Assembly (NCBI GenBank): GCA_017405675.1
Contig: JAFRAB010000003.1
Span: 1-64,000 of the forward strand
Source: Erysipelotrichaceae bacterium
GTDB lineage: Bacteria; Bacillota_I; Bacilli_A; Erysipelotrichales; Erysipelotrichaceae
Reading direction: 5' to 3'
Length of the DNA stretch: 64,000 nt
The position numbers were made by a program, and so were the translations under genes. The notes below the pieces were generated by a model. It saw only the letters and a program-made list of their open reading frames with translations. It did not search any database and had not been told where the DNA came from. Of this stretch, positions 36,832 through 45,997 are shown piece by piece. The first letter of the stretch is position 1, and each line of letters starts with the position of its first letter.

Positions 36832-38355
36832 ATGAAGAAATTCTGGTATTCAAACTATGAAAGTATCAAGGGTCCGCTGACCATGTATCTGATTGCCATG
36901 ATACTGCTGGCCATCCCTAACATCTTTTCATCCACTAATCAGGTCATTGCGACCACATTAGTGGCTTTTATGTATGCCGGAGGTCTCATCAAAACCCTTC
37001 TTCCTGTATTTGTCATCGTAAATATTATCGGTAAGAACCATGAAGATTCCGTGCCTGTCTTAGGCGGAGTAATCAGTTATGTATTACTGCATCTGGTTAC
37101 AATGTTCGTAGCCAGCCAGAGTTTTGATGCTCAGTATTATACCTCATTAGGATCAGGTCTGTTGGAAGGTATTGCAGGGCTTAACCGTAAACCTCTTAAC
37201 ATGGGTTATATTGCCAGTGTTGTTGTTATCGTAATTGTGTTCCTGACATACAGAGTATCGCGTCAGAGATTCAATTATGGTGTATTAACATTTATCGACA
37301 ACGACAGCTGGTTCCTTATCATATGTTCAGTAATCACCATTATTACGGGCGTGGCTATTTCCTTTGTCTTCCCATACGGTGTTAACTTCCTGAACAGAAT
37401 AATGACTTTTGTTTCGCAGAACTCTACCAACCCGGGAGCGCTGTTTGTCTATGGTTTGATTGAAAGAACAATGGAACTGCGGGGAATGGATGATATTCTC
37501 CATAACAGTTTCTGGATCGGCAATTACGGTGGCAACTGGCTGGACAATGCCGGTAATCTGTATGTGGGTGATGTCAATATCTGGACTGCTCAGCTGTCAA
37601 AAGGCATGGTTGAGCTTGGCGTTGGCAAGTATATTACTCCATATTACATTCTCAACATGTTTATCGTACCGGCTCTTATTGTCAGCATTTACTGTCAGTA
37701 TTCCAGCAAAATCGAAAGAAGAAGACTTCTTGGTTTAATGGTAATAGCTGTAGCTGTATCAATGACTTCAAGTTCTCTGGTACCTGTTCAGTTGCTGCTG
37801 CTGTTTATGTCACCGACATTACTGATCATCCATATGTTATTGTCAAGCTCTGTATATATGGTATTCTCAATGCTTGAGATCTATCTGGGCTACTTCTATT
37901 CAGATGCTCTGGCTTTTGCGATTCCGGGAACAGTCGTTGAGTTCATTAAGATGAGCGGAATGCTGAGCGGTACCAGTTTAAGAAATATCCTGCTGATTGG
38001 CGGCGGATACTTTGTTCTGTATTTCGTTGTTGTCTGGATTTACTATCGCGTGCTGGCATTGGATTTCCTGGAAGGAGAAGCCAAGGTCAGAAACCGCAAG
38101 GAAATGATCAGAGCATTAGGCGGCCTGAACAACCTGAGAGTTGTGGACGGTTCACCTACCAGCATGTCAGTGGCTGTTAAGGATACTACAAAGATCAAGA
38201 TCCAGCCTATTATGGATCTGGGAGCATATAAAGTAACAGAATCATTCTTCTATCACCGTATCTTCCTTGGACCGGGCAGTGTTTCAATGGCCAAGCAGAT
38301 CAGAAAAGAATTAAAACAATTTGAAAGTATTCAGAAATATATCGAGATGAAGTAA
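36832..38355 (+). CDS. PTS EIIC-like membrane protein with EIIB-like tail lacking the active cysteine
   Basis: A polytopic membrane protein, 507 residues, with a fold like the glucose-family EIIC permease: FWYSNYESIKGPLTMYLIAMIL at the start, about ten hydrophobic segments, and the family segment GLIERTMELRGMDDILHNSFW. The tail at about 425-505 resembles EIIB (ALGGLNNL, GAYKVTESFF...IFLGPGSVSMAKQI). In normal EIIB the phosphorylated cysteine lies in D-A-C-x-T-R-L-R; here residues 439-446 read DGSPTSMS, with Ser441 at the Cys place and the arginines gone. It should not be phosphorylated the usual way. It sits between nadK and mutS and no other PTS genes are near. Function may be sensing or non-PTS transport (inference). 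Confidence 0.72.
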   Translation: MKKFWYSNYESIKGPLTMYLIAMILLAIPNIFSSTNQVIATTLVAFMYAGGLIKTLLPVFVIVNIIGKNHEDSVPVLGGVISYVLLHLVTMFVASQSFDAQYYTSLGSGLLEGIAGLNRKPLNMGYIASVVVIVIVFLTYRVSRQRFNYGVLTFIDNDSWFLIICSVITIITGVAISFVFPYGVNFLNRIMTFVSQNSTNPGALFVYGLIERTMELRGMDDILHNSFWIGNYGGNWLDNAGNLYVGDVNIWTAQLSKGMVELGVGKYITPYYILNMFIVPALIVSIYCQYSSKIERRRLLGLMVIAVAVSMTSSSLVPVQLLLLFMSPTLLIIHMLLSSSVYMVFSMLEIYLGYFYSDALAFAIPGTVVEFIKMSGMLSGTSLRNILLIGGGYFVLYFVVVWIYYRVLALDFLEGEAKVRNRKEMIRALGGLNNLRVVDGSPTSMSVAVKDTTKIKIQPIMDLGAYKVTESFFYHRIFLGPGSVSMAKQIRKELKQFESIQKYIEMK

Positions 38356-38356
38356 A

Positions 38357-40867
38357 ATGGCAGCTCAATATACCCCAATGATGACACATTATCTTGAAAT
38401 AAAGAAAGCGTATCCTGATACGCTTGTCTTTTATCGTCTGGGAGACTTCTATGAGATGTTCTTTGATGATGCCAAAACAGCATCACATGAACTTGACCTG
38501 GTGCTGACGGGAAGAAATGCCGGTGCCGAGGAAAGAGTCCCTATGTGTGGGGTTCCTTATCATGCGGTTAAGTCATACATACAGAGACTCATAGTTAAGG
38601 GATATAAAGTAGCCATTGTTGAACAGCTGGAAGATCCGGCTAATAAAGAAGGAATAATTGTAAAGAGAGACGTTATCAGGGTAGTTACTCCTGGTACTGC
38701 TATTGATGAGATCATGGATGAAAAAGCCAATAACTATCTGGCCTCCATCTGTGACTACGATTATGGTTATGCCTTAGCCGTTACGGAAATCACTACCGGT
38801 GAAAGCAAGCTCTTAAACATTTCTCATGATTATGATGTGCTGAAACAGACGATCCTGGCTAATGATATCAGAGAAGTTGTCGTTGCGGGTAATTTCAGAA
38901 ACATGTCACTCAAGAATTTCGTGACGGTTTCTGTCTGTGAAGAAGATTCATTACTGCCTGACTATAAGCATCTGTATGAAGACATAGAAGATGTGCATTT
39001 ACTGAATGCGATCGGCAGACTTCTTAACTATCTGGAAGCTACGCAGAAAAGAGGAATGCAGTACATTGACAGGTTTACTCTGGAAGATAACCGGAAATAT
39101 CTGTTAATGGATTATTCCACCATGCAGAATCTGGAGCTGGTTGATGCCAGCCGTACTAACAGTAAGGCCATTACCTTATGGAGCTTCCTGGATAAATGCC
39201 GCAGTGCTGCCGGCAGCAGACAGCTTAAGAAATGGATACAGAGGCCATTAAGAGATGTTGAAAAGATCAATCAGAGACTTGATCTGATTGCCTATCTGAA
39301 AAAACACTATATTGAAAGAGAAGAACTTAAGGAACACTTAAGTCAGCTATATGACCTGGAAAGACTGATTGCCCGTGTGTCATACGGAAACGCAAACGGC
39401 AGAGATATTCTGAGATTACAGAAATCCCTGGATGCCGTACCGCGGATCATGGCGCTGATCAGAAAGAGCGGTATCTACAGTGAATTTGATGAACTTGATC
39501 TGTGTGACGGCTTAAGAGAGAAACTGCAGAACTGTATTGTGGATGAACCTCCGGTTTCAACTCATCAGGGCGGTATCTTCAAAGACGGATATGATCCACA
39601 GCTTGATGAATTGAGAAAAGCTCAGCGTGAAGGCCAGAACTGGATCGTTGAACTGGAACGGGCTGAAAAGGAAAGAACCGGAATAAAGACCCTTAAGGTT
39701 GGCTATAACAAGGTCTTTGGCTACTATATTGAAGTATCAAAGGGAATGGTAAGCCAGGTTAAGGAAGAATGGGGTTATCAGCGCAAGCAGACACTTACTA
39801 CCGGTGAAAGATATATCACACGGCGGTTAAAGGAAAAGGAAGACGCCATTCTACATGCTGAAGAAAGAGCGATTAGACTGGAAAGTGAACTGTTTGAGCA
39901 GCTGATAAATGACATAAAAGGCTATCTGACCTCCTTACAGAAACTGGCTATTGCCTTAGCGGTAATTGATGCCAATTTCGCATTAAGTGAGATCAGCAGT
40001 AATAACGGCTATATCAGACCTTCGTTTAATGAAGACAGAATACTTGATATCAAGGAAGGCCGTCATCCTATTCTGGAAAAGGTAGGATCACTGCAATATG
40101 TCCCTAATGACGTCAAGATGGATGACAGACATCCGGTACAGATCATTACCGGTCCTAACATGGGCGGTAAGAGTACCTACATGCGTCAGGCTGCCTTACT
40201 GGTAATAATGGCGCAATTGGGCTGTTTTGTACCGGCTAAGAAAGCCAGTATGCCGATCTTTGATGCCATTTATACCAGAATAGGTTCTACTGATGATATT
40301 CTGGCCGGACAGTCAACCTTCATGGTTGAAATGATCGAAGCTAACAACGCTTTGAAGAACGCAACCAAGGATTCACTGATCATCTTTGACGAAATAGGCA
40401 GAGGCACTTCTACATATGACGGCATGGCTTTGGCTCAGAGCATGCTGGAATACATCGATGTGACAATAGGTGCTAAGACTCTGTTCTCTACACACTATCA
40501 TGAACTCACATCGCTTGAAAACAGCATGAACGGCATCAAGAACAAGCATGTTGATGTCTATGAGGAAGATGACAAAATCACTTTCCTGTATAAAGTAAAA
40601 GACGGCAAGGCCAATAAGTCATATGGTATTCACGTTGCCTCTCTGGCTAAACTGCCTGAAGGAGTAATTGAAAGAGCTAATGAGCTGTTAAAAGTCTTTG
40701 AGGAAAGCAAGAAGCACCGTAACGATCAGACGCAGATCGTCATGATTGAAAAGGTACCTAAACAGCTTGAAGAAATAGATGAACTGTTAAAGCAGGCTGA
40801 TCCAAACAATATGACACCTTTGGAAGCCTTACAGTTTGTAGATATGCTTAAAAAGAAACAGAAATAA
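38357..40867 (+). CDS. mutS: DNA mismatch repair protein MutS
   Basis: Mismatch recognition ATPase, 836 residues. The N-terminal mismatch-binding domain has FYRLGDFYEMFFDDA; the core has lever and clamp domains; the ABC-like ATPase has Walker A GPNMGGKSTYMRQ, TDDILAGQSTFMVEM and Walker B LIIFDEIGRGTSTYDG, and THYHEL. A short beta-clamp interaction helix ends the protein. Starts one base after the EIIC stop, with only a poor ribosome binding site, so it is probably coupled. Confidence 0.97.
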   Translation: MAAQYTPMMTHYLEIKKAYPDTLVFYRLGDFYEMFFDDAKTASHELDLVLTGRNAGAEERVPMCGVPYHAVKSYIQRLIVKGYKVAIVEQLEDPANKEGIIVKRDVIRVVTPGTAIDEIMDEKANNYLASICDYDYGYALAVTEITTGESKLLNISHDYDVLKQTILANDIREVVVAGNFRNMSLKNFVTVSVCEEDSLLPDYKHLYEDIEDVHLLNAIGRLLNYLEATQKRGMQYIDRFTLEDNRKYLLMDYSTMQNLELVDASRTNSKAITLWSFLDKCRSAAGSRQLKKWIQRPLRDVEKINQRLDLIAYLKKHYIEREELKEHLSQLYDLERLIARVSYGNANGRDILRLQKSLDAVPRIMALIRKSGIYSEFDELDLCDGLREKLQNCIVDEPPVSTHQGGIFKDGYDPQLDELRKAQREGQNWIVELERAEKERTGIKTLKVGYNKVFGYYIEVSKGMVSQVKEEWGYQRKQTLTTGERYITRRLKEKEDAILHAEERAIRLESELFEQLINDIKGYLTSLQKLAIALAVIDANFALSEISSNNGYIRPSFNEDRILDIKEGRHPILEKVGSLQYVPNDVKMDDRHPVQIITGPNMGGKSTYMRQAALLVIMAQLGCFVPAKKASMPIFDAIYTRIGSTDDILAGQSTFMVEMIEANNALKNATKDSLIIFDEIGRGTSTYDGMALAQSMLEYIDVTIGAKTLFSTHYHELTSLENSMNGIKNKHVDVYEEDDKITFLYKVKDGKANKSYGIHVASLAKLPEGVIERANELLKVFEESKKHRNDQTQIVMIEKVPKQLEEIDELLKQADPNNMTPLEALQFVDMLKKKQK

Positions 40868-40883
40868 CAGGAGGACATAAATT

Positions 40884-41228
40884 ATGAAACTCTTACAGAT
40901 CATTGTTGAACTGGCATTATTTGCCTTATCTGTAATCGAAGTAATCTTCGTAATTCAGTTAAACGCTACCGTCAGAGTACCAATGAAGATCACTATTATT
41001 CTGATTGGCATGATCATTCTGTTCTGCCTCTTACTGGCCATGGAATGGCATGAAGGCAAGAAGAACAGAGAAAAATCCAAGAAGATGAAGGAAGAATACG
41101 AAGCAAAGATCAGCGATCTCAAGAAAAAGACCGCTATTGCTGAAAGTCATCTGGAAGCTGCCAAGCAGGCCGGTAAAAAGACCGTTGAAATGGATAAGCC
41201 TATTGATGTTGATTTCAAACAGGAATAA
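40884..41228 (+). CDS. small membrane protein with coiled-coil tail
   Basis: I do not recognise this 114-residue protein. Two membrane helices (about 3-25 and 34-53) are followed by a Lys/Glu-rich coiled-coil (about 58-95) and a short acidic tail. It lies between mutS and the MurT-like gene in one transcription unit, with an excellent AGGAGG ribosome binding site. Its place next to the cell-wall pair suggests a membrane partner, but nothing in the sequence proves it. Confidence 0.6.
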   Translation: MKLLQIIVELALFALSVIEVIFVIQLNATVRVPMKITIILIGMIILFCLLLAMEWHEGKKNREKSKKMKEEYEAKISDLKKKTAIAESHLEAAKQAGKKTVEMDKPIDVDFKQE

Positions 41229-41231
41229 GCA

Positions 41232-42602
41232 ATGACAAAAATCAGATTTCTGCTGTCACTGTGGGCCGGCAAGCTCGTCTTATGGTACTTCAAGAAAAAA
41301 GGACGTATCAAAGATGACAAGCCGGGCATGCGGTCATTAAGAATCTTCTTTGACTTTGTCAGGTATGTTGCCAAGCCTAAGATCGTTATTGCGGTAACCG
41401 GAACCAACGGCAAGACCTCTATTACCAGAGTAATTGCCGACATGTTCACGGCTGCAGGCTATAAAGTGGCTTATAACAGCTGGGGAGCCAATGACAATGC
41501 CGGTTATGCCAGGCTTTTTCTTGATGCCGTAACAGTTTTCAATAAAACGACCCGGGATGTGGCCGTTGTTGAAATGGACGAGATTTCCATAGCAAGAATG
41601 CTGGAAATGGTCCAGCCGCAGTATCTGATCGTCAATAATCTGGCTCAGGACTCATTACACCGTAACGCAAATGTTGATTATGTGGCTAGCCGCATAAACA
41701 GAGGCTGTGACCGCTATAATAAGGTAACTCTGATCGTAAACGGCGATGATCCGGTATGTATCGGCATAGGTGAAAACAATAAGAAGATATACTTCGGTGT
41801 CAGTGATCAGGGTACTTTGAATGAAAAGTACATTACCAATGATTTCCCGGTATGCCCGAAATGCGGCAGCAAACCTGTCTATAAATACAGAACATACCGT
41901 CATTTAGGTGAGTTCCATTGTCCGACATGCGGATATAAGTCACCGGACAGAGATTATTTCGTTAAGGAAATAAAGGAAAGCAGCTTTGTGGTAAGGGAAA
42001 AGGGTGGAGAATACGAATATCCAACTTTATCAAAGTCACTGTTTAATATTTATAACATTACCGGTGTAATCTCACTGTTCAGACAGCTGGGATATGAACC
42101 AGCAAAAATCGGTGAACTGCTGAAACAGGCCAAACTGCCGGAAAACAGAGATCGCCGTGAAACATATGAAGGAGTGGAGATCTGGGATCAGGCCAGCAAG
42201 GGTCAGAACCCTTCCGCTATTTCCACCAATATGGAGTACATCAGCAAGCAGCCTGGCAACAAGGCCATAATACTGGCTCTTGATGAACTGCTTCCTCAGG
42301 ATCATAAGATTGAAACAACTACTTATATCTACAGTACTGACTATGAATTCCTCAATAATGACAGCATTAAGCAGATCGTCATAGTTGGTTACCGTTATAA
42401 GGAACACAAGGTCAGATGTCTATTAGCGGGCATTAAGCCTGAGATCATATCGTGCTGTGAAACAGTATATGAAGCTGATGATCTGATCAAAGCAGAAGGA
42501 ATAGACAGATTTGTGATAATGCACGATATCTACTTTACAGCTGAGCTGCGTGATCATCTGATTGATGCCATAAAGAAGAAAATAAGGGAAAGGGGAGAGT
42601 AA
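41232..42602 (+). CDS. MurT-like Mur ligase (lipid II amidation complex, large subunit)
   Basis: Mur-ligase-fold ATP enzyme. MurT with GatD amidates the D-glutamate of lipid II. The 456-residue protein has the P-loop GTNGKTS at 57-63, SWGANDNAGYARL, a four-cysteine zinc ribbon (Cys208, 211, 230, 233) inserted as in MurT, and a C-terminal domain matching the family. The C-terminal segment that in classical MurT reads roughly D-x-SWIWD is here TTYIYSTDYEF, so the residue completing the glutaminase triad may differ. Followed 2 bases later by the GatD-like gene, whose catalytic residues are missing. Confidence 0.85.
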   Translation: MTKIRFLLSLWAGKLVLWYFKKKGRIKDDKPGMRSLRIFFDFVRYVAKPKIVIAVTGTNGKTSITRVIADMFTAAGYKVAYNSWGANDNAGYARLFLDAVTVFNKTTRDVAVVEMDEISIARMLEMVQPQYLIVNNLAQDSLHRNANVDYVASRINRGCDRYNKVTLIVNGDDPVCIGIGENNKKIYFGVSDQGTLNEKYITNDFPVCPKCGSKPVYKYRTYRHLGEFHCPTCGYKSPDRDYFVKEIKESSFVVREKGGEYEYPTLSKSLFNIYNITGVISLFRQLGYEPAKIGELLKQAKLPENRDRRETYEGVEIWDQASKGQNPSAISTNMEYISKQPGNKAIILALDELLPQDHKIETTTYIYSTDYEFLNNDSIKQIVIVGYRYKEHKVRCLLAGIKPEIISCCETVYEADDLIKAEGIDRFVIMHDIYFTAELRDHLIDAIKKKIRERGE

Positions 42603-42604
42603 TT

Positions 42605-43324
42605 ATGACTGGTGAAATTCTGTTTCCTGAGTTTTCAGGCATATACGGCGACTGCGGTAACATGATGTTACTGAAACAGTGCTGTAAAGATATGACATTT
42701 AAAGAGACTTCTTTAATGGAAGAACCTCTGTTTGTAAGTAAAGATGTTGATTTCATTTACATAGGATCAATGAGCGAAGTCAAACAGGAACTGGCTGTTA
42801 AGAAGCTGATGCCTTATAAGGAAAGACTGACTGATCTTATCGATAAGGGAACCGTATTCCTGATTACCGGTAATGCTCTGGAACTGTTTGGTCAGTATAT
42901 ACAGGATAAGGATAACAAAATTCCTATGCTGGGAATCTTTGATTTCCATTCTGAAAGAGATTTTGATAACAGGATCAATTACATTGTTGTCGCAAAGTAC
43001 GATGATATGGACATTATAGGTGTCAAATCACAGTTCTCTCAGATCTACGGTCTGGAAAAGGATCATTTCCTGACTATGGTTAAGGGATTAGGCGATAATC
43101 TGAAGAGTAAATATGAGGGAGTACATTATAAAAATTTCTATGGTACCTTCTCATTAGGTCCTTTCCTGGTAAATAACCCTGATTTTACCAAGTATCTGCT
43201 CAGACTGCTGCATCAGAAAGATGAACTGGTCTACGAAGAGGATCTCTATGCAGCCAGCAGGGAAAGATTTAAGAAATACAGTCATCCGGATGCACCGGTT
43301 GATATAGGATTACATGGATTCTGA
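42605..43324 (+). CDS. GatD-like class I amidotransferase lacking the catalytic Cys and His
   Basis: Related to GatD, the glutaminase that supplies ammonia to MurT. Shared segments: GNMMLLKQCCKDM at the start, DVDFIYIGSMSE, GILDF-like GIFDFHSERDF, and EGVHYKNFYGTFSLGPFL near the C-terminus. The catalytic cysteine of GatD (in A-I-C-G-G) is replaced here by LITGN, with Gly89 at the Cys place; the catalytic His (in Y-x-H-G-P) is Leu184 in TFSLGP. The usual FENHxGRT loop is also absent. The 239-residue protein should therefore not hydrolyse glutamine. It is co-encoded with MurT, with which it probably still forms a complex. Confidence 0.85.
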   Translation: MTGEILFPEFSGIYGDCGNMMLLKQCCKDMTFKETSLMEEPLFVSKDVDFIYIGSMSEVKQELAVKKLMPYKERLTDLIDKGTVFLITGNALELFGQYIQDKDNKIPMLGIFDFHSERDFDNRINYIVVAKYDDMDIIGVKSQFSQIYGLEKDHFLTMVKGLGDNLKSKYEGVHYKNFYGTFSLGPFLVNNPDFTKYLLRLLHQKDELVYEEDLYAASRERFKKYSHPDAPVDIGLHGF

Positions 43325-43325
43325 T

Positions 43326-43353
43326 GATATCTGTTCAGGCAGATATCTTTTTT
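43326..43353 (+). terminator. terminator of the nadK-gatD-like operon
   Basis: GATATCTG-TTCAGG-CAGATATC followed by TTTTTT, 2 bases after the stop codon. Confidence 0.92.
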
Positions 43354-43430
43354 ATTTCAGGTATAAAATGCTAGAATAAAGAAAATAAAAGTAATTATAA
43401 TAAACAACAAAACTTACGGAGGTAAGGTTT

Positions 43431-44576
43431 ATGCAGCTGGTTATACATGATCTTAGTGCAGAGCAGTGGAATGAAATATCTTCAGATTATCCTGACAGTA
43501 CGGTTATCAGCGATAATGGCACCATGAAGCCCTGTGTGGGCTGTTTTGGCTGCTGGAATAAGACTCCCGGCGAATGTGTAATTAAGGATGGCTATGATAA
43601 TATAGGTTATCTGATTCATCACGCTGAAGAAGTAACAGTTATAAGCCGTTATACATACGGCGGTTTTTCCGGTTCAGTTAAGAATGTCTTTGACCGCTCC
43701 CTGGCTTATGTGCTGCCGCAGTTTGAAATAGTAAACGGGGAATCACATCATCAGAAACGCTATGATGAAGAAAAACCTTATACTTTCATTTTCCGTGGAC
43801 CGGCATTAAACGAAGAGGAAAAGAACAATGCCAGAAGATACGTAAAGGCTGTAACCATAAACATGAGAACGGTGGTTAAGGATGTTATCTTCTGGGAAAC
43901 AGAAGAAAAGCCGGAAACAAAAACAGATCCGACTAAAACATGTACAGGTAAAACAGTGTTGCTTAATGCCAGCATGAGAAGCGTTAATGGAAATACAGCT
44001 AAACTGGCCGAACAGCTGGCCAAGCGGCTGAAAGAGGAGCCGGAGATAATTAACCTGTCACAGTACATAAACAGATACTCCGTGCTTGTAAGCAAGCTTG
44101 AAGATGTCTCTACACTGGTTCTCTGTGAACCTCTGTATGTTGACGGACTGCCATCACAGTTAATCAGATTATTAGAGACCTTCCAGAAAGAATATAAAGG
44201 CGGAATCAAACGTATATATGTTTTGTCTAATATGGGCTTATATGAGAGCCAGCAGCTTATCAATCTGTTCAGTGCCTTCAGGAAATGGTGTGAAGTCATG
44301 AAGTTTGAGTACTGCGGAGGTTTGGGTGTAGGTGCCGGCGAACTGGTTGGTGGCTTGCTGGAATTCCTGAAATTCGGTAAAGGACCAATGATCAAGATCA
44401 ATGACGGCATGAAAAAACTGGCCGAAGCCATTAATAACAAACAGAAAACAGAAGATCTGTATAAGGAAGTTTATCTGTTCCCGCGTTCTCTGTATATTGC
44501 CATAGCTAACAGTGGATGGAAACGTATGGCAAAGAAAAACGGCCTTACAGAAAAGGATCTGTATCGCCGTCTATAA
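43431..44576 (+). CDS. tandem flavodoxin-like NAD(P)H-FMN oxidoreductase
   Basis: A 381-residue protein that seems to join two flavodoxin-like halves. The N-terminal half (1-about 165) has the CxxCxxC motif CVGCFGCWNKTPGEC (Cys35, 38, 41, 49) of iron-sulfur or FMN reductase proteins, then KDGYDNI and SGSVKNVFDRSLAY. The C-terminal half (about 175-320) has the FMN-binding loop NASMRSVNGNTAKLAE, LYVDGLPSQLIRLLE and GGLGVGAGEL. The second half lacks the cysteine cluster. Redox partner and substrate are not known. Preceded by a GGAGGTAAG ribosome binding site and ended by a hairpin terminator. Confidence 0.78.
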   Translation: MQLVIHDLSAEQWNEISSDYPDSTVISDNGTMKPCVGCFGCWNKTPGECVIKDGYDNIGYLIHHAEEVTVISRYTYGGFSGSVKNVFDRSLAYVLPQFEIVNGESHHQKRYDEEKPYTFIFRGPALNEEEKNNARRYVKAVTINMRTVVKDVIFWETEEKPETKTDPTKTCTGKTVLLNASMRSVNGNTAKLAEQLAKRLKEEPEIINLSQYINRYSVLVSKLEDVSTLVLCEPLYVDGLPSQLIRLLETFQKEYKGGIKRIYVLSNMGLYESQQLINLFSAFRKWCEVMKFEYCGGLGVGAGELVGGLLEFLKFGKGPMIKINDGMKKLAEAINNKQKTEDLYKEVYLFPRSLYIAIANSGWKRMAKKNGLTEKDLYRRL

Positions 44577-44594
44577 TTCATATGATAGTTAATG

Positions 44595-44621
44595 AAGAAG
44601 GACTAATGTACCTTCTTTGTT
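44595..44621 (+). terminator. terminator of the flavoprotein gene, overlapping the convergent MFS gene end
   Basis: AAGAAGG-ACTAATGTA-CCTTCTT followed by TGTTTTT. The MFS gene's stop (44603-44605) lies in the loop, so both genes share the structure. Confidence 0.7.
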
Positions 44622-45769
44622 TTTCTGGTATATAACCAATAGATAGGAATACATAGTAACAGTAATACGGCATAGATGTTAAACAAAGGTGTGTATCCAG
44701 ATCTTGAAATGACAAAGGCACCGATTGCCGGTCCTAAGACATTGCCTAGGTCCATGCCAATGTAGCAGCTGCTGGAAGCGACACCGCTTCTCTTTAAGCC
44801 CAGCTGTCTGACTGCATCTGCCTGAATGGCTGATGAACCGCTGCCCTGACCGATGGCTTTCAATACGGCTGCAAACAGGACTAATGGTAAAGCCTCAGCT
44901 TTCGCAAAGCATACCGCAAAGACAGCAGATATTACAAATGCCGGATACAGGGTATAGGCAATGCCTTTCTTATCAAGCCATTTACCGGTAAACGGTTTTG
45001 TTAAAACAGTGGTAATGGAACTGACTGTATAATACAGGGAAATGTTGGCAATGTTTCTGGCTGTGCCATAGTCTTTCAGATAATAGAGCAGAATGCCGTT
45101 TCCCACTGATAACATGCCAATCAGGAACACATACATCATTAATTCCGGAGCAAAGAAATCTTCGAACTTAAGAGGTTTCTTTTCCTTGCTGTCAGTACCG
45201 GCTGGATGATATGGGATCAGATAGGTGCCTATGGCACAGATGAGATTCAGGATGCTGGCGCCAATGAAGATCCGTTCCATTCCGAAACGGGCATCAATGA
45301 AGTCTCCGACCTGTGGTCCGATCATGGTTGATATAACGGTACCTATACCGATATAACTCATGCCCTCACCTAATCTGCTTAATGGCAGGAAGTCAGCACC
45401 AAATGCCATTGATACCGTACCGCTTAAGCTGAAGGCGATACCGTTAAGGATCCTGACAAAGATTATCATTGGGACACTGTCAGCCTTGGAATAAAGGAAC
45501 AGACAGAAAATAGATAAGACATATGAAATGACCATCAGGATCTTTTTGTTGAAGCGGTCGCTGGCGGCTCCGGCAAACGGTCTGCCGAATAAGGCAACCA
45601 GACTCATCAGGGAAGAGATGATTCCTGTTATTTCCATTGGGGCTCCCCTGGAAACCAGAAAAGCCGGTAATACCGGATTGACCATATATGATGCTGCTCC
45701 GCTGATGACACTCATTACAAGTATCATGATAAACGGCAGTGTAAATATTCTTTCCTTCTCTTTTTCCAT
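44603..45769 (-). CDS. MFS transporter
   Basis: A 388-residue integral membrane protein with twelve predicted helices of the major facilitator superfamily. The characteristic loop after TM2, GRPFAGAASDRFNKK, resembles the DRFGRR motif, and a second related loop occurs after TM8 (GKWLDKKG). The helix-5 motif around GTVISTMIGPQVGDF fits drug/H+ antiporters. Substrate not predictable. The start codon region contains a GTTAC-GTAAC inverted repeat at about 45781-45797. Confidence 0.88.
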   Translation of the reverse strand: MEKEKERIFTLPFIMILVMSVISGAASYMVNPVLPAFLVSRGAPMEITGIISSLMSLVALFGRPFAGAASDRFNKKILMVISYVLSIFCLFLYSKADSVPMIIFVRILNGIAFSLSGTVSMAFGADFLPLSRLGEGMSYIGIGTVISTMIGPQVGDFIDARFGMERIFIGASILNLICAIGTYLIPYHPAGTDSKEKKPLKFEDFFAPELMMYVFLIGMLSVGNGILLYYLKDYGTARNIANISLYYTVSSITTVLTKPFTGKWLDKKGIAYTLYPAFVISAVFAVCFAKAEALPLVLFAAVLKAIGQGSGSSAIQADAVRQLGLKRSGVASSSCYIGMDLGNVLGPAIGAFVISRSGYTPLFNIYAVLLLLCIPIYWLYTRKTKKVH

Positions 45770-45997
45770 ACTAAAACCCCTGTTACTGTTATTGTAACTG
45801 CAAATAGGAACAAAGTATTTTAAATTAAGTGATTTGTGTTTTGAAAAAAGAAAAAGAACTTAAAAGCAACTCAAAGATGGAACATGATTTGTGTTTTTAT
45901 CCTTAATTTTACTAGTTTTATTTTTCGATGTTGCCTGTTTGGTCTTTGTGAAAACAGTTATAAATGATACACTCAAGGTATAAAGGAAGGGAAAATC
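45770..45997. promoter_or_regulatory. divergent intergenic region, MFS / MATE genes
   Basis: Two features are visible: an inverted repeat GTTAC-TGTTATT-GTAAC close to the MFS start, and a 13-base direct repeat TGATTTGTGTTTT at 45830-45842 and 45885-45897. A weak MATE promoter reads TTGTGA, 16 bases, TACACT (about 45953-45980). Otherwise it is AT-rich and featureless. No known operator is recognised. Confidence 0.4.

Noticed and set aside
43778..44440. 220-codon minus-strand frame inside the flavoprotein gene
   Set aside because: It mirrors the coding frame of the clear flavodoxin-like protein on the plus strand, and its Ser/Leu-rich product looks like a shadow.
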